From Gemmatimonas sp. (GTDB taxonomy: Bacteria > Gemmatimonadota > Gemmatimonadetes > Gemmatimonadales > Gemmatimonadaceae), in NCBI GenBank assembly GCA_011390935.1, contig JAABRL010000013.1, forward strand, positions 26,589-90,588: a DNA stretch of 64,000 nt. The letters run 5' to 3'. Shown here in pieces: positions 46,136 through 55,180 of this stretch (its first letter is position 1; each line of letters begins with the position of its first letter). Below the pieces are notes generated by a model that ran no database searches, was not told the origin of the DNA, and saw nothing but the letters and a program-made list of their open reading frames with translations. The translations under genes and the position numbers were made by a program.

Positions 46136-46941
46136 GTATGCACGCGGGTGCCGCGCAAGCGCGCTGCCACCTTCGGCACATCGCTGCGAGACGACAGATC
46201 CAGCACCGTGCTGTGCGCGCGCACCACGCGAATGTGTTCCCCGTGCGAAATGGCGAGCCCGACTGCTTCGGGGAGTTCGAACTCGCCGCGCGCCGATCGT
46301 GGTACCGCGCGACACGCGCCCACGAGCGCCGGGGTGATCGCCCAGAGGTTCATGCTCACCCACCGTGCAACCTCACTCGCCGGATCGAGTGTGTCCCCCG
46401 GTTTCTCCACGATGGTGCGCAGCGCGTCCGTCGCATCGATGTCGAGCACGGCGAACTGTCGCAGACGTTCCGGTTCGATCAGCCCGTCGGCCAAGAGCGC
46501 GTCGCGATCGAAGGCCACCACGCCGGCCGTTTCGTGGGCCGCGAGCGCACGGACCGCATCGGCCGGGTAGTGGTTGTCGGCGTTGAGCACGAGAAACGGG
46601 GCGTCGCCGATGCGGTCTGCCGCCGCAATCACGGCATTCGCCGTGCCGATCGGCTCGTCCTGCACCGCGAACGTCATCTGCACCCGCGTGGGTGGCGATG
46701 TCTGCGTGTAGTAGGTGCGAATGGCGTCATGATCCGGCCCGATGACGAGGACCACCGTGGTGATGCCCGCGTCGGCGAGCGCCGTGATCACATAGTCCAG
46801 AAACGGCCGATCGATCGGGATCATGCCCTTCAGCCCGGCGTCGGCACTCGCGGACTGTGCGTCACTGAGCGCGGCCTCGCCGTCTGCTCGACGCATACGC
46901 GAACCGAGCCCTCGCGCGAGGATGGCGGCCGTCGTGATCAC
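46132..46941 (-). CDS. Sugar-1-phosphate nucleotidyltransferase
   Basis: Protein of 269 residues of the NTP-transferase fold. The nucleotide loop is TAAILARGLGSRMRRAD, the acceptor Lys of the loop lies in LKGMIPIDRPF, VLNADNHYP gives the metal Asp, and IVEKPGD is the sugar-phosphate segment. It lacks a C-terminal left-handed helix, unlike the second enzyme of the cluster. Start GTG 46941, 1 nt after the symporter stop. It most likely converts the product of the adjoining kinase into a nucleotide sugar. Confidence 0.84.
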   Translation of the reverse strand: MITTAAILARGLGSRMRRADGEAALSDAQSASADAGLKGMIPIDRPFLDYVITALADAGITTVVLVIGPDHDAIRTYYTQTSPPTRVQMTFAVQDEPIGTANAVIAAADRIGDAPFLVLNADNHYPADAVRALAAHETAGVVAFDRDALLADGLIEPERLRQFAVLDIDATDALRTIVEKPGDTLDPASEVARWVSMNLWAITPALVGACRAVPRSARGEFELPEAVGLAISHGEHIRVVRAHSTVLDLSSRSDVPKVAARLRGTRVHT

Positions 46942-46942
46942 G

Positions 46943-48715
46943 CTACGAGGCTCCTGCGCCCGTCCACAGGCGCGGAAGCAGTCGAAGGAGTCCGATGCCG
47001 CTCAAGGTGGCCAGCGACAGCCACGCGATCGCCGGCGTGGTGTGCCCGAACAGCAGCGACCCCACCCCGAAGAGCGCGCCGTACACGAACGCAAGGCCGA
47101 GCATCCATCCGAGCAGTGCCTGCGGCAATGAATCCGGCGCGGCTGGCACACCGGCCTCCTGTCGAATGTCCGCCCAGCCGGGCCCACCGGGGCGCACGAG
47201 GCGATAGAAGGACAGCAGCGTCGCGCGATCGGTGCGCGGACCGAAGTAGGCCACGAGCAGCCACACCACCGACGTCGCCCCAACCGAGAAGAGCAGCGCG
47301 ATCGACGACGGAATGCCGGCGCCGTTCTTCTGGGCGATGGCGATGCCCACCGCGATCACGAACGAACTCGCCATGGCCGCGATCTCGCTCCATGCCGTGA
47401 TGCGCCACCAGAACCAACGCAGCAGGTAGAGCAGGCCGGTACCTGCGCCAATGGCGAGCAGCAGGTCGAAGCTCTGCTTGGCGGTCTCGAGCACATACGT
47501 GAGCAGCGCCGCCACGATCATGAGCAGTGCCGTGCAGATGCGCGCCATGAACACGTAGTGCCGTTCGTCGGCATCACCGCGGAAGAAGCGCCGGTAGACA
47601 TCGTGCACGAGGTACGACGTGCCCCAGTTGAGATGCGTGGAGATGGTGGACACGTACGCTGCGAGCAGCCCCGCCACCATGAGGCCGAGCAACCCCGACG
47701 GCAGGAAGCGCAGCATGGCGGGATACGCCATGTCGTTGCCGATCAGCTTGGGGTCCACATGCGGCAACGCGGTGCCGATGTCGCCAACGGTGGGATACAC
47801 GAGCAGCGATGCGAGCGCGACCAGAATCCACGGCCACGAACGCAGCGCGTAGTGCGCCACATTGAAGAAGAGCGTACCGGCCAGCGCATCGCGTTCCGAA
47901 CGCGCGGCCAGCATGCGCTGCGCCACGTAGCTGCCGCCACCGGGTTCCGCGCCGGGATACCACACCGACCACCACTGCACCGTGAGCGGGATGATCATCA
48001 CGGTGAGCGCAAGATTCCAATCGCCGAAGTCGGGCACCAGCGAGAGCGTTTGCGGATCGAGCTTCTCCGCCAGCCCCGACAACCCGCCCACCTCAGGGCG
48101 CCGCAGCGCGTACACCGCCGCCGCGATGGATCCGGTCATTGCGATGCCGAACTGCACGAAGTCGGTGGCCATCACGCCCCAGAGCCCGCTCACGCTCGCG
48201 AACACGATGTTGATGGCCGCACACACGATGAGCGTCTGCGTCATCGGCCAGCCGAGCAGCACATTGGCAATCTTCACGGCGGCCAGGTTGACCGTGGCCA
48301 TGATGACGCAGTTGAAGAACAGGCCGAGGTACACGGCGCGAAACGCACGCACGGCGCGCGCGGGTGTGCCGGAGTAGCGTACCTCGTAGAACTCGAGGTC
48401 GGTGAGCACGCCCGATCGCCGCCAGAGGCGCGCGTAGAAGAACACCGTGGCCATCCCCGTGAGCAGAAACGACCACCAGGCCCAGTTGTTGGCCACGCCG
48501 TTGCTGCGCACCAGATCGGTGACGAGGTTGGGCGTGTCGGTGCTGAAGGTCGTGGCCACCATGGACACGCCCACAAGCCACCAGGGCGCCGAACGCCCCG
48601 ATCCGAAAAACTCCGCGCTGCTGCGTCCGGCGCGCCGCGCCATGAAGGCCGCGGGCAGAAAGCAGACGATCAGCGAGAGCGCAACAATGGTCCAATCCAG
48701 CGACGTGAGCTGCAC
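46943..48715 (-). CDS. Sodium:solute symporter (SSS family)
   Basis: Protein of 590 residues with about 14 membrane helices. SSS hallmarks are the opening LDWTIVALSLIVCFLPAAFMA, EFFGSGRSAPWWLVGVSMVATTFS (sodium site region), LEFYEVRYSG, WWSVWYPGAEPGG and LPSGLLGLMVAGLLAAYVSTISTHLN. It would import the sugar released by the exported glycosidase. Start GTG at 48715, 3 nt after the GH109 stop. Family sure, substrate inferred from cluster. Confidence 0.93.
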   Translation of the reverse strand: MQLTSLDWTIVALSLIVCFLPAAFMARRAGRSSAEFFGSGRSAPWWLVGVSMVATTFSTDTPNLVTDLVRSNGVANNWAWWSFLLTGMATVFFYARLWRRSGVLTDLEFYEVRYSGTPARAVRAFRAVYLGLFFNCVIMATVNLAAVKIANVLLGWPMTQTLIVCAAINIVFASVSGLWGVMATDFVQFGIAMTGSIAAAVYALRRPEVGGLSGLAEKLDPQTLSLVPDFGDWNLALTVMIIPLTVQWWSVWYPGAEPGGGSYVAQRMLAARSERDALAGTLFFNVAHYALRSWPWILVALASLLVYPTVGDIGTALPHVDPKLIGNDMAYPAMLRFLPSGLLGLMVAGLLAAYVSTISTHLNWGTSYLVHDVYRRFFRGDADERHYVFMARICTALLMIVAALLTYVLETAKQSFDLLLAIGAGTGLLYLLRWFWWRITAWSEIAAMASSFVIAVGIAIAQKNGAGIPSSIALLFSVGATSVVWLLVAYFGPRTDRATLLSFYRLVRPGGPGWADIRQEAGVPAAPDSLPQALLGWMLGLAFVYGALFGVGSLLFGHTTPAIAWLSLATLSGIGLLRLLPRLWTGAGAS

Positions 48716-48718
48716 GAA

Positions 48719-50143
48719 TCAGCCCGTACTGGTGGTGCCGGCCCAGCTGCCCCGCGTGAAGTCGGGAAAGCGCGCGGGCTGACTGCCGCTCGCGACCGAG
48801 GCTTCGCTGAGCGGCCCGGGCGCACTCCACGCCGCGGCGTCGTACACATCGAAATCGGGCGCGAGCCCTTCGCGCAGACACTGAATCGTGCGGTAGCACA
48901 TGATGAAATCCATGCCACCATGGCCGCCGAGCGTGCGCGCGAGTTCCCCAACGTTCGTCCACAGCGGGTGTTCGTACTGCGCCTTCACGCTGTCGATCGG
49001 ATTCCACTTCTCGCCACCGGGCATGCCTTCGAGATACAGGCGCGCCGGATAGTCGCGGAACGCGCCCTTGGTGCCCGAGATCATGTTGAGACGATCGTAG
49101 GGCCGGGGACTCACGACATCGTGCTGCAGCATGATCGTGCGCCCCTGCACCGTCTTGATGAGCGACGTGTTCATGTCGCCGCAGCGATACTGCTCGGCGT
49201 GCTTGGGGCTACCGGCGGGATAGTGCGTATTACGGTACGCCGTGAGGCTGAGCTCCGGCGAACTCATGGAGACCATGTAGTCGAAGCGGTCGCCGCGGTG
49301 AATGCCGAGATACTGCGCGACCGGGCCCAGGCCATGCGTGGGATACAGGTTGCCATCGCGCGAGAGGTGCGGCGTGCGACGCCACAGCCCTTCGTCGCGA
49401 TCCTCGAACAGAATGGCGCGCAGGTCGTGAATGTAGGCGGCTTCGGCGTGCTTGAGTTCACCGAACGCACCGGCGCGCACCATGTTCAACACGAGGAGTT
49501 CGTTGTAGCCGTAGCACACGTTCTCCATCATGAGACAGTGGCGACGCGTGGCTTCCGACGTGTCCACCAGCTGCCAGCAGTCTTCGAGCGTGAACGCGGC
49601 GGGCACCTCGACTCCGACATGCTTGCCGGCCCGCATCGCGGCCACGGCCATGGGCGTGTGCCACTCCCACGGCGTGGCGATGTACACGAAGTCGATGTCC
49701 GTGCGTGCGAGCAGCCGCTCGAAGTCGCGCTCACCGTTGGTGAACACCGCCGGTGCGGGCTGTCCGGCGTCGGTCACCAGCTTCACCGCGCGCGCCGCCT
49801 TGTCAGGGACGATGTCGGCGAGCGCCGTCACCTGCACGCCCTCGACGGCGAGGAACTCGCGCAGTACCGATCGTCCGCGCAGCCCCGTCCCAATCACGGC
49901 CAGCCGCACGGCGGCGTGCTTCTCGAAGGGCACGCCGAGCATGCGAGCCTGTCCCGGTGCCGCCGGCGGCACGAGATCAGCGCGCCACGCCGGCGTTGAC
50001 GCGAAGAGTGGCGCTGGCGCCAGCACGCGCCCAGCCGCCAATGCTGCCGCGGCCCCAATCCCCGCGATGGCGCGCCGGCGCGTCACGCCCGGCGTATCCG
50101 AGGGCGCGTTCGGGCCGCTGTGTTCGTCGGATGGCTCACTCAC
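48719..50143 (-). CDS. Tat-exported Gfo/Idh/MocA protein, GH109 alpha-N-acetylgalactosaminidase type
   Basis: Protein of 474 residues. A twin-arginine signal (TRRRAIAGIGAAAALAAGRV) exports a folded NAD-bound enzyme. The Rossmann domain starts LAVIGTGLRGRSVLREFL. Downstream blocks match GH109: MMENVCYGYNELLVLNMVR, HDLRAILF, GNLYPTHGLGPVAQYLGI, DRFDYMVSMSS, NTSLIKTVQGRTIMLQHDV and SPRPYDRLNMISGTKG. GH109 removes terminal alpha-GalNAc by transient NAD oxidation. GTG 50143 overlaps the upstream stop (GTGA). Substrate preference is a family expectation. Confidence 0.86.
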   Translation of the reverse strand: MSEPSDEHSGPNAPSDTPGVTRRRAIAGIGAAAALAAGRVLAPAPLFASTPAWRADLVPPAAPGQARMLGVPFEKHAAVRLAVIGTGLRGRSVLREFLAVEGVQVTALADIVPDKAARAVKLVTDAGQPAPAVFTNGERDFERLLARTDIDFVYIATPWEWHTPMAVAAMRAGKHVGVEVPAAFTLEDCWQLVDTSEATRRHCLMMENVCYGYNELLVLNMVRAGAFGELKHAEAAYIHDLRAILFEDRDEGLWRRTPHLSRDGNLYPTHGLGPVAQYLGIHRGDRFDYMVSMSSPELSLTAYRNTHYPAGSPKHAEQYRCGDMNTSLIKTVQGRTIMLQHDVVSPRPYDRLNMISGTKGAFRDYPARLYLEGMPGGEKWNPIDSVKAQYEHPLWTNVGELARTLGGHGGMDFIMCYRTIQCLREGLAPDFDVYDAAAWSAPGPLSEASVASGSQPARFPDFTRGSWAGTTSTG

Positions 50144-51135
50144 AGCGCCGCACTCCCCTCAACCACGCTGTCGTCACCCGCCGATGCGGTGCCGTGCACA
50201 TGACGCAGCACCACGCGGTCGCCCACCAGCGAGTGCGACAGCGTGCAGTGTTCGATGGTGCTGTTGCCGCCGACGATGCTGTGCGACACCGAGGCATGCG
50301 CGATCCGTGTGCCCGCTAGCACCGATACATTCGGACCGACGCGGGCATGTTCGATCACCGCACCATCTTCGATGTACACCGGCTCCTCGATCACCGCGCC
50401 TTCACCAAGCGTGGCGGGGCGACGCGCACGCCCCTTCTCGAGGATGACGCGATTGGTGTCGAGATAGGTCTCCACCTGCCCTGCGTCGTACCAGCCATCC
50501 ACGTCCACGACCTTGATCTTCGCGCCGTGGTCGATCATGTACTGGAACGCATCGGTGAGGTACCACTCGCCCTTGTTCGCCGGCTGCTGCAGCACGTGCG
50601 CGATGCCTTCGTACAGCAACTTCCAGTTGCGGATGTAGTACAGCCCGATGTTGGCGCGTTTGGAAATCGGATCCTTGGGCTTCTCCACGATGCGCGTCAT
50701 GTGGTCATCCGCATCGGTGACCACGACGCCGAAGCGCTGGTAGTCCTCCACTTCCTTCGTCCAGATGATGCCGTCGGCGTCCACGCTGTTGACAATGGAC
50801 AGGTCGGCATCGAAGATCGTGTCCACGAAAATGATGAGCACCGGCTGGTCCACGTACTCGCGCGCGAGTGCTACGGCTCCGGCGGTACCGTCCTGCACGC
50901 GCTGTTCCACGAAGACGCTGGGCAGACCGTACGCACCGGTGGCGTAGGCCTCGACCTTCTCCTTGAGATGGCCGGTGATGTACACCACCTGCTCCACGTT
51001 GCCGAGGCGTTGCACGTCGTCCATGACGTAGTCCATGACGGGTCGCCCGGCGACCTTGAGCATGGGCTTGGGGGTGACGTGCGTGTGGGGACGCAGTCGC
51101 GTCCCCTTGCCGGCGAGGGGGATGATGACCTTCAT
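50140..51135 (-). CDS. Nucleotidyltransferase with left-handed beta-helix tail
   Basis: Protein of 331 residues. The N-terminal transferase has IIPLAGKGTRLRPHTHVTPKPMLK, with GQ-like sugar loop DGTAGAVALAREYV, VDTIFDADLS and IVEKPKDPI. The C-terminal part (about residues 250-331) has hexapeptide repeats (GAVIEEPVYIEDGAVIEHARVG...). It resembles glucose-1-phosphate thymidylyl- or uridylyltransferases. It is the second gene of the cluster, 115 nt downstream of the cupin gene and overlapping GH109 by 4 nt. Exact nucleotide and sugar unknown. Confidence 0.88.
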   Translation of the reverse strand: MKVIIPLAGKGTRLRPHTHVTPKPMLKVAGRPVMDYVMDDVQRLGNVEQVVYITGHLKEKVEAYATGAYGLPSVFVEQRVQDGTAGAVALAREYVDQPVLIIFVDTIFDADLSIVNSVDADGIIWTKEVEDYQRFGVVVTDADDHMTRIVEKPKDPISKRANIGLYYIRNWKLLYEGIAHVLQQPANKGEWYLTDAFQYMIDHGAKIKVVDVDGWYDAGQVETYLDTNRVILEKGRARRPATLGEGAVIEEPVYIEDGAVIEHARVGPNVSVLAGTRIAHASVSHSIVGGNSTIEHCTLSHSLVGDRVVLRHVHGTASAGDDSVVEGSAAL

Positions 51136-51250
51136 CTCGAACGGAGCTCCGGAGCGGCGGGAAGGGCGCGCCAGCGCGCTGGCGGCCTGGGGGAGGCCTT
51201 CGACTGCCGCAATCTCTCGTACAGCGCGAATCGGAGCAACCGGGGCGGGG

Positions 51251-51628
51251 CTACGGCGCGTTCGTCCCCTCGCGCCCGTAGCGATCCTTCAGCCGAACCA
51301 CGTCATCGAGCTCCGGCGTGGAGGCCTCGAGTACGTCGCAGTCGGTGACCGCTTCCATGTAGTGAATGGTCCCCGGCGTAATGCGAAACGAGTCGCCGGT
51401 GCGCAGCTGCTGGTCGCGCAGCTCGGTGTCGCCTGGCAGCTGCACCCAGTAGATCATCTCGCCGGAGAGCAGGTGGACGGTCTCGTCCTTGCGCTCGTGG
51501 TATTGCACACTCAGCGCCTGGCCGGCCTTGATGTGCAACACTTTGCCGACGTAGCGGTCGGTGTGGGCCCAGATGAGTTCATGGCCCCACGGCTTTTCGA
51601 CGCGGGTGACGGGAGAGCGACCGCTCAT
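51251..51628 (-). CDS. Cupin, mannose-6-phosphate isomerase type II-like
   Basis: Protein of 125 residues, a single cupin barrel. KPWGHELIWAHTDRYVGKVLHIKAG is typical of the mannose-6-phosphate isomerase/GMP-like cupins, with metal ligands in VQYHERKDETVHLLSG and a late TPGTIHYMEAV. ELDDVVRLKDRYGR ends the protein as in the ManC C-terminal domain. It is first in the sugar cluster and may isomerise or sense a sugar phosphate. Confidence 0.85.
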   Translation of the reverse strand: MSGRSPVTRVEKPWGHELIWAHTDRYVGKVLHIKAGQALSVQYHERKDETVHLLSGEMIYWVQLPGDTELRDQQLRTGDSFRITPGTIHYMEAVTDCDVLEASTPELDDVVRLKDRYGREGTNAP

Positions 51629-51709
51629 GCGGGAAGGGATTGGGGGGAGTTCGAGGCGCGACCGCCGAGGACCGCGCCGTACGCCGATCCGACGCGCGGC
51701 GCGAGTCGC

Positions 51710-51739
51710 AGGTTACACCACCAACCGTGCGAAGAGCAA
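51710..51739 (-). promoter_or_regulatory. Candidate promoter of the sugar cluster
   Basis: On the minus strand TTGCTC (51739-51734), 18-nt spacer, TAACCT (51715-51710), about 80 nt before the cupin start. Tentative. Confidence 0.3.
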
Positions 51740-51758
51740 AAACGACACGCAGGGGGGG

Positions 51759-53858
51759 CTACCGCAGCGGGAGCGTGACCGGTGCCACCACATCCGTCGC
51801 CCCGAACGGATCCAGCCGCACCTCGGCCGGACGCTCACGCGTCTCGATCACCAGCAGCTGACCATCGAGCGCCGGGTCCCCCCGCACTACCGTCCAGCCG
51901 GCCGCCGTGCGTACACCAACAGGCATCGGATGGCGATACGCCCCGCGCCGCGTGAGGGTCACCCGCGTGATGTAGCGCCCAGCCGCCCGCTCCACCGACG
52001 GCGCGGTCACCGCGTAGTCCACCACGCCTACGGAGTCCACCCACTGATCGAAGAACCAGCCGAGTGACTGGCCGCTCGCCCGCTCCGCACTCGCCTGCAT
52101 GGCCCAGCGATCGACGTGCCGAAAGGCCCACCGCGCATAGTAGTCCTGCAGAAAGGCACGGAACGCCGCATCGCCGATGGCGTCGTGCAGCGACTCGTAC
52201 ATCGCCGCGGCTCGCCCGTAGACCATGCCGTTGTAGGTGGAGAAATCGCGGAACAGATCGGCCCGCATGCCAATGGGCTGGACATTGCCCGCCACCACCG
52301 CGCGATTGCGTGCCTCGGCGGCATTGCGCAGTGCGAGCGCCTGTGAGGCGAGCGGGGCCATGCCGATCGAGTCGGGGTCCTGCGGGTTCAGCGCCATTCG
52401 GGCCGCGCTCACCTGCGCGCGCGTATTGCCGGCCTGCCAACTGGTCTGATACGACGTGAGCCCTTCATCCATCCAGCCGGACTGCCACTCATTGCTGGCC
52501 AGAATGCCATACGCGTAGATGTGTCCGCCCTCGTGCGTCACGAGCCCCTGCGACGCAGAGCCGTTCTGCATCATCATGGGGAACTCGGTGCCGCCGCCAT
52601 CGATGCGCTTGAGGATGGTGAGCTGCGGGTACGGATACGTACCGAACACGCGCTCCAGCCACGACATGGTGCTCAGCCCGAAGGCGAGGGCTCGACCGTT
52701 CTCCCACTGTGTCCGCGAGGAAGCGATGCACGCATCACGCAGTCGCGCGCGCTGATCCTCGGCCGCAGTGGCCGCTTGCAGCGTGCAGTCTTCGTCGGCA
52801 TCGCCACGGTACAGCACGTGCACCGCGACCGTGTCCCAGGCGGTGAAGCGATACGCACCAATGGGCGCCGACCGCACGTAGCGCCCGCCTTCATATCGAA
52901 ATCCTGGCGACGCGCTCCAGGCAAAATGATGAACATCGCGCGCGAAGAAGCGCACGGCGCGCATGCCGCGGGGAACCGAGATCGCAGCCGCTGCTGGCAC
53001 ACCCGCGTAGGCATCGGCGTGCGTGTCCACGCTCTGCCCCGACACCGCCACGCGCTGCCACCCCGGATCGCCGCTCACGGGCACACCCGTGGCGCCGAGC
53101 ACCTGATCGTTCGCCACCACCAGGGTCACGTCGAAGGTGCCAAACTCGCCGTGAAACTCACCGGCCGGTACGAGGGCATTCGGCTTCCATCCGTGCCGAT
53201 CGTACACGGCCACCTTCGGATACCACTGGGCGAAGTCCACACTGCGTCCGCGTCGCCCCTGCCGCCGAGCGAGCGTGCTCGGCCGCGCAGTCCACGCGAA
53301 GTCCACGGTCACCGAATCGCGCGGCGCAAGAGGACGCGGCAGTGCGAGCTGCACCACGGTGCTGTCGGGCGCCAGCGGGTACGTCACGCCCAGCGGCTGA
53401 TTGCCGACGCGAGGCGCACGCGTGAAGCGTTCATACGCGAAGTCGGGCTCGGCGAGCCGCTGAAAGCGCGTGCGCCCCTCGCGCTCGTCGGTGTCGCTCC
53501 AGCGCGAACCGGGTCGGAACGCGTTGAGATGCTGGTGCACCCACAGCTCCCGCAGCGTATCGGGGCTGTTGTTCACGTAGTGCAGCGTGCCGTCGGCGGT
53601 GATCACACCGCGCGCATCATCGAGCGTGGCGACGATGCGATAGTCCGCGCGCTGCTGCCAGTAGCCGATCGTATCGCCGAAGAGCGGCGTGGTGGCGGGT
53701 GTGCGCGGAACCGCCGGGGCATCGGGGCCCTGATTGGGAAGTGCGGGGCGCGGCTGGGCGGTGAGCGCGGTCGCCGTGACGGTCGCGGCGCAGAGTGCGG
53801 TGGCGGTGGCGTACCGGAGGCAGCGCGCGCTCGCGGGAAGGTTCGGGGAGCAGATCAT
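51759..53858 (-). CDS. M1 family aminopeptidase, exported
   Basis: Protein of 699 residues. A signal peptide (ATALCAATVTATALTAQ) precedes an M1 N-terminal beta domain (LHYVNNSPDTLRELWVHQHLNAF). The catalytic domain has GGGTEFPMMM as the GAMEN-equivalent and a perfect HEXXH-X18-E zinc site (THEGGHIYAYG ... WMDEG). A late Tyr-containing segment follows (YNGMVYGRAAAMYES). ATG 53858 has no Shine-Dalgarno and begins only 5 nt past the T-tract of the atp terminator, so it may be read mostly by read-through. Confidence 0.93.
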   Translation of the reverse strand: MICSPNLPASARCLRYATATALCAATVTATALTAQPRPALPNQGPDAPAVPRTPATTPLFGDTIGYWQQRADYRIVATLDDARGVITADGTLHYVNNSPDTLRELWVHQHLNAFRPGSRWSDTDEREGRTRFQRLAEPDFAYERFTRAPRVGNQPLGVTYPLAPDSTVVQLALPRPLAPRDSVTVDFAWTARPSTLARRQGRRGRSVDFAQWYPKVAVYDRHGWKPNALVPAGEFHGEFGTFDVTLVVANDQVLGATGVPVSGDPGWQRVAVSGQSVDTHADAYAGVPAAAAISVPRGMRAVRFFARDVHHFAWSASPGFRYEGGRYVRSAPIGAYRFTAWDTVAVHVLYRGDADEDCTLQAATAAEDQRARLRDACIASSRTQWENGRALAFGLSTMSWLERVFGTYPYPQLTILKRIDGGGTEFPMMMQNGSASQGLVTHEGGHIYAYGILASNEWQSGWMDEGLTSYQTSWQAGNTRAQVSAARMALNPQDPDSIGMAPLASQALALRNAAEARNRAVVAGNVQPIGMRADLFRDFSTYNGMVYGRAAAMYESLHDAIGDAAFRAFLQDYYARWAFRHVDRWAMQASAERASGQSLGWFFDQWVDSVGVVDYAVTAPSVERAAGRYITRVTLTRRGAYRHPMPVGVRTAAGWTVVRGDPALDGQLLVIETRERPAEVRLDPFGATDVVAPVTLPLR

Positions 53859-53862
53859 GCAC

Positions 53863-53903
53863 AAAAGATGTCGGGCGTGGTCGCAGAACGCGACCACGCC
53901 CGA
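53863..53903 (-). terminator. Intrinsic terminator of the atp operon
   Basis: On the minus strand TCGGGCGTGGTCGC pairs perfectly with GCGACCACGCCCGA (14 bp, 5-nt loop; + coordinates 53871-53884 and 53890-53903) and ends in TTTT (53866-53863). Confidence 0.75.
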
Positions 53904-53936
53904 TGTCTTCCGTCACAACCCGCCCGCGTTACCAGC

Positions 53937-54488
53937 TCAGGCTGGCGCGCCCGTGAGACGGCTGCGCATGACCTGCAGGCGACGGCGCACCGAGCCGTCC
54001 ATGATGGTATCGCCAATGCGCACCACCACGCCGCCGATCACGGCCGGATCGATGACCACATGCGGCACCACCGTCTTGCCGAGTACCGTGGACAGACGAG
54101 CGGCGATGTCGGTGGTGTCTGTCGCGCCCGGCTCGGACGCGAAGGTGAGGCGCGCATGCACGCGATTCTCACTCGCGTCGAGCAAGGTGTCGTACTCATC
54201 GGCGATGGCCGGGAGCATATCCTGCCGACGATTGCGCACCAGCGCGTTCAGCCAGCGCAGCAGCATGGCCGGTACCCGATCGCCGAGCGCCTTGGTGAAC
54301 ACCGACACCTTCTCGCCGGCCGTCACCTTGGGCGACTCGAGGAAACGACGCAGCTGCACATCACCGTCAATGGCATCGGCGATCTGCCGCACGAGCGCGC
54401 CCCAGCCCGCGGGGTCCCCCGCTTTCGTGGCGAGCGTGAGCAGCGCCTCGGCGTAGTTGCGACCAACCGTGGAGCTCTGCGTGCTCAC
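53937..54488 (-). CDS. atpH: F0F1 ATP synthase subunit delta
   Basis: Protein of 183 residues linking the F1 head to the peripheral stalk. N-terminal helical domain: VGRNYAEALLTLATKAGDP, LRRFLESPKVTAGEKVSVF, LLRWLNALVRNRRQDMLPAI. C-terminal domain: VVPHVVIDPAVIGGVVVRIGDTIMDGSVRRRLQ, the family signature. Overlaps atpF by 4 nt. It is the last gene of this operon, followed by a terminator; atpA does not follow as it does in most bacteria. Confidence 0.95.
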   Translation of the reverse strand: MSTQSSTVGRNYAEALLTLATKAGDPAGWGALVRQIADAIDGDVQLRRFLESPKVTAGEKVSVFTKALGDRVPAMLLRWLNALVRNRRQDMLPAIADEYDTLLDASENRVHARLTFASEPGATDTTDIAARLSTVLGKTVVPHVVIDPAVIGGVVVRIGDTIMDGSVRRRLQVMRSRLTGAPA

Positions 54489-55108
54489 GACCGGCGACCT
54501 GTGGCCGTGGGCAGCGAGGCGAGGAACTGGTCGACGATGCGACGGTTGCCGGCGCTGTCGAGGTTCTGCTCGATGACCTTGCCGGCGCCTGCGATCGCGA
54601 GATCGACGGCTTCGCGGCGCAACTCCGCGATGGCCTTGGCCTTCTCGCTTTCGATGTCGCGGCGGGCCTGCTCCATGAGCTCGGTCTGCTGCTTGCGCGT
54701 TTCTTCGAGCAGGTCGGCGCGCATCTTCTCCGAGACGGACCGGCCGTCCGCGATGATCTGCTGCGCCTGCGTGCGCGAGGCATCGAGCGCGGTCTTCTGC
54801 TCAGCGAGCAGCGCCGCGGCGGCCTCCCGATCGCGCTTGGCGCCATCGATGGCGTCTTCGAGCGCCTTCTCGCGCGCTTCCACGGCGGCGAAGAGCGGCC
54901 CGAAGGCGAACTTCTTGAGCGTGAACATCAGCCCGATGAAGACGACGAGCGTCCACACCATGAGGCCGGCATTGGGCTCGAGCAGGTTGACCGGACCGCC
55001 CGCTCCTTCCGGCGCGGCGAAGGCCGACGCGGTGGGGACGAACGAGGCGACGGCGAGCACACCCGCCGACCGCACAGCCACGGCGGTGCGCGACAATCCG
55101 AGACGCAT
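54485..55108 (-). CDS. atpF: F0F1 ATP synthase subunit b
   Basis: Protein of 207 residues. A signal-peptide-like N-terminus (SAGVLAVASFVPTASAFA) is followed by EPNAGLMVWTLVVFIGLMFTLKKF, the membrane anchor. A long charged coiled coil covers about residues 70-195 (EAREKALEDAIDGAKRDREAAAALLAEQ...). The additional N-terminal leader is unusual for subunit b and parallels the one on AtpB. ATG 55108. A stem-loop separates it from atpE. Confidence 0.93.
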   Translation of the reverse strand: MRLGLSRTAVAVRSAGVLAVASFVPTASAFAAPEGAGGPVNLLEPNAGLMVWTLVVFIGLMFTLKKFAFGPLFAAVEAREKALEDAIDGAKRDREAAAALLAEQKTALDASRTQAQQIIADGRSVSEKMRADLLEETRKQQTELMEQARRDIESEKAKAIAELRREAVDLAIAGAGKVIEQNLDSAGNRRIVDQFLASLPTATGRRS

Positions 55109-55143
55109 GAATCTGATCCGTAAGTTCAGGAAAGGGAGCACGG

Positions 55144-55169
55144 GCCGGGAACTCGAACGAGTCCCCGGC
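55144..55169 (-). other. Intercistronic hairpin between atpE and atpF
   Basis: GCCGGGAACTCG (55144-55155) and CGAGTCCCCGGC (55158-55169) form a 12-bp stem with one wobble, 12 nt beyond the atpE stop. Could be an attenuator or RNase barrier favouring atpE expression. Confidence 0.55.
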
Positions 55170-55180
55170 ACCGGATCACG

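Noticed and set aside
47558..49999. 813-codon plus-strand open frame opposite the symporter and GH109 genes
   Set aside because: Composition typical of antisense frames (Arg/His rich), no start signal, real genes on the other strand.
51167..51183. Palindrome GCCAGCGCGCTGGC between the cupin and nucleotidyltransferase genes as operator
   Set aside because: Self-complementary GC runs are expected by chance in this composition and it is not placed on a promoter.
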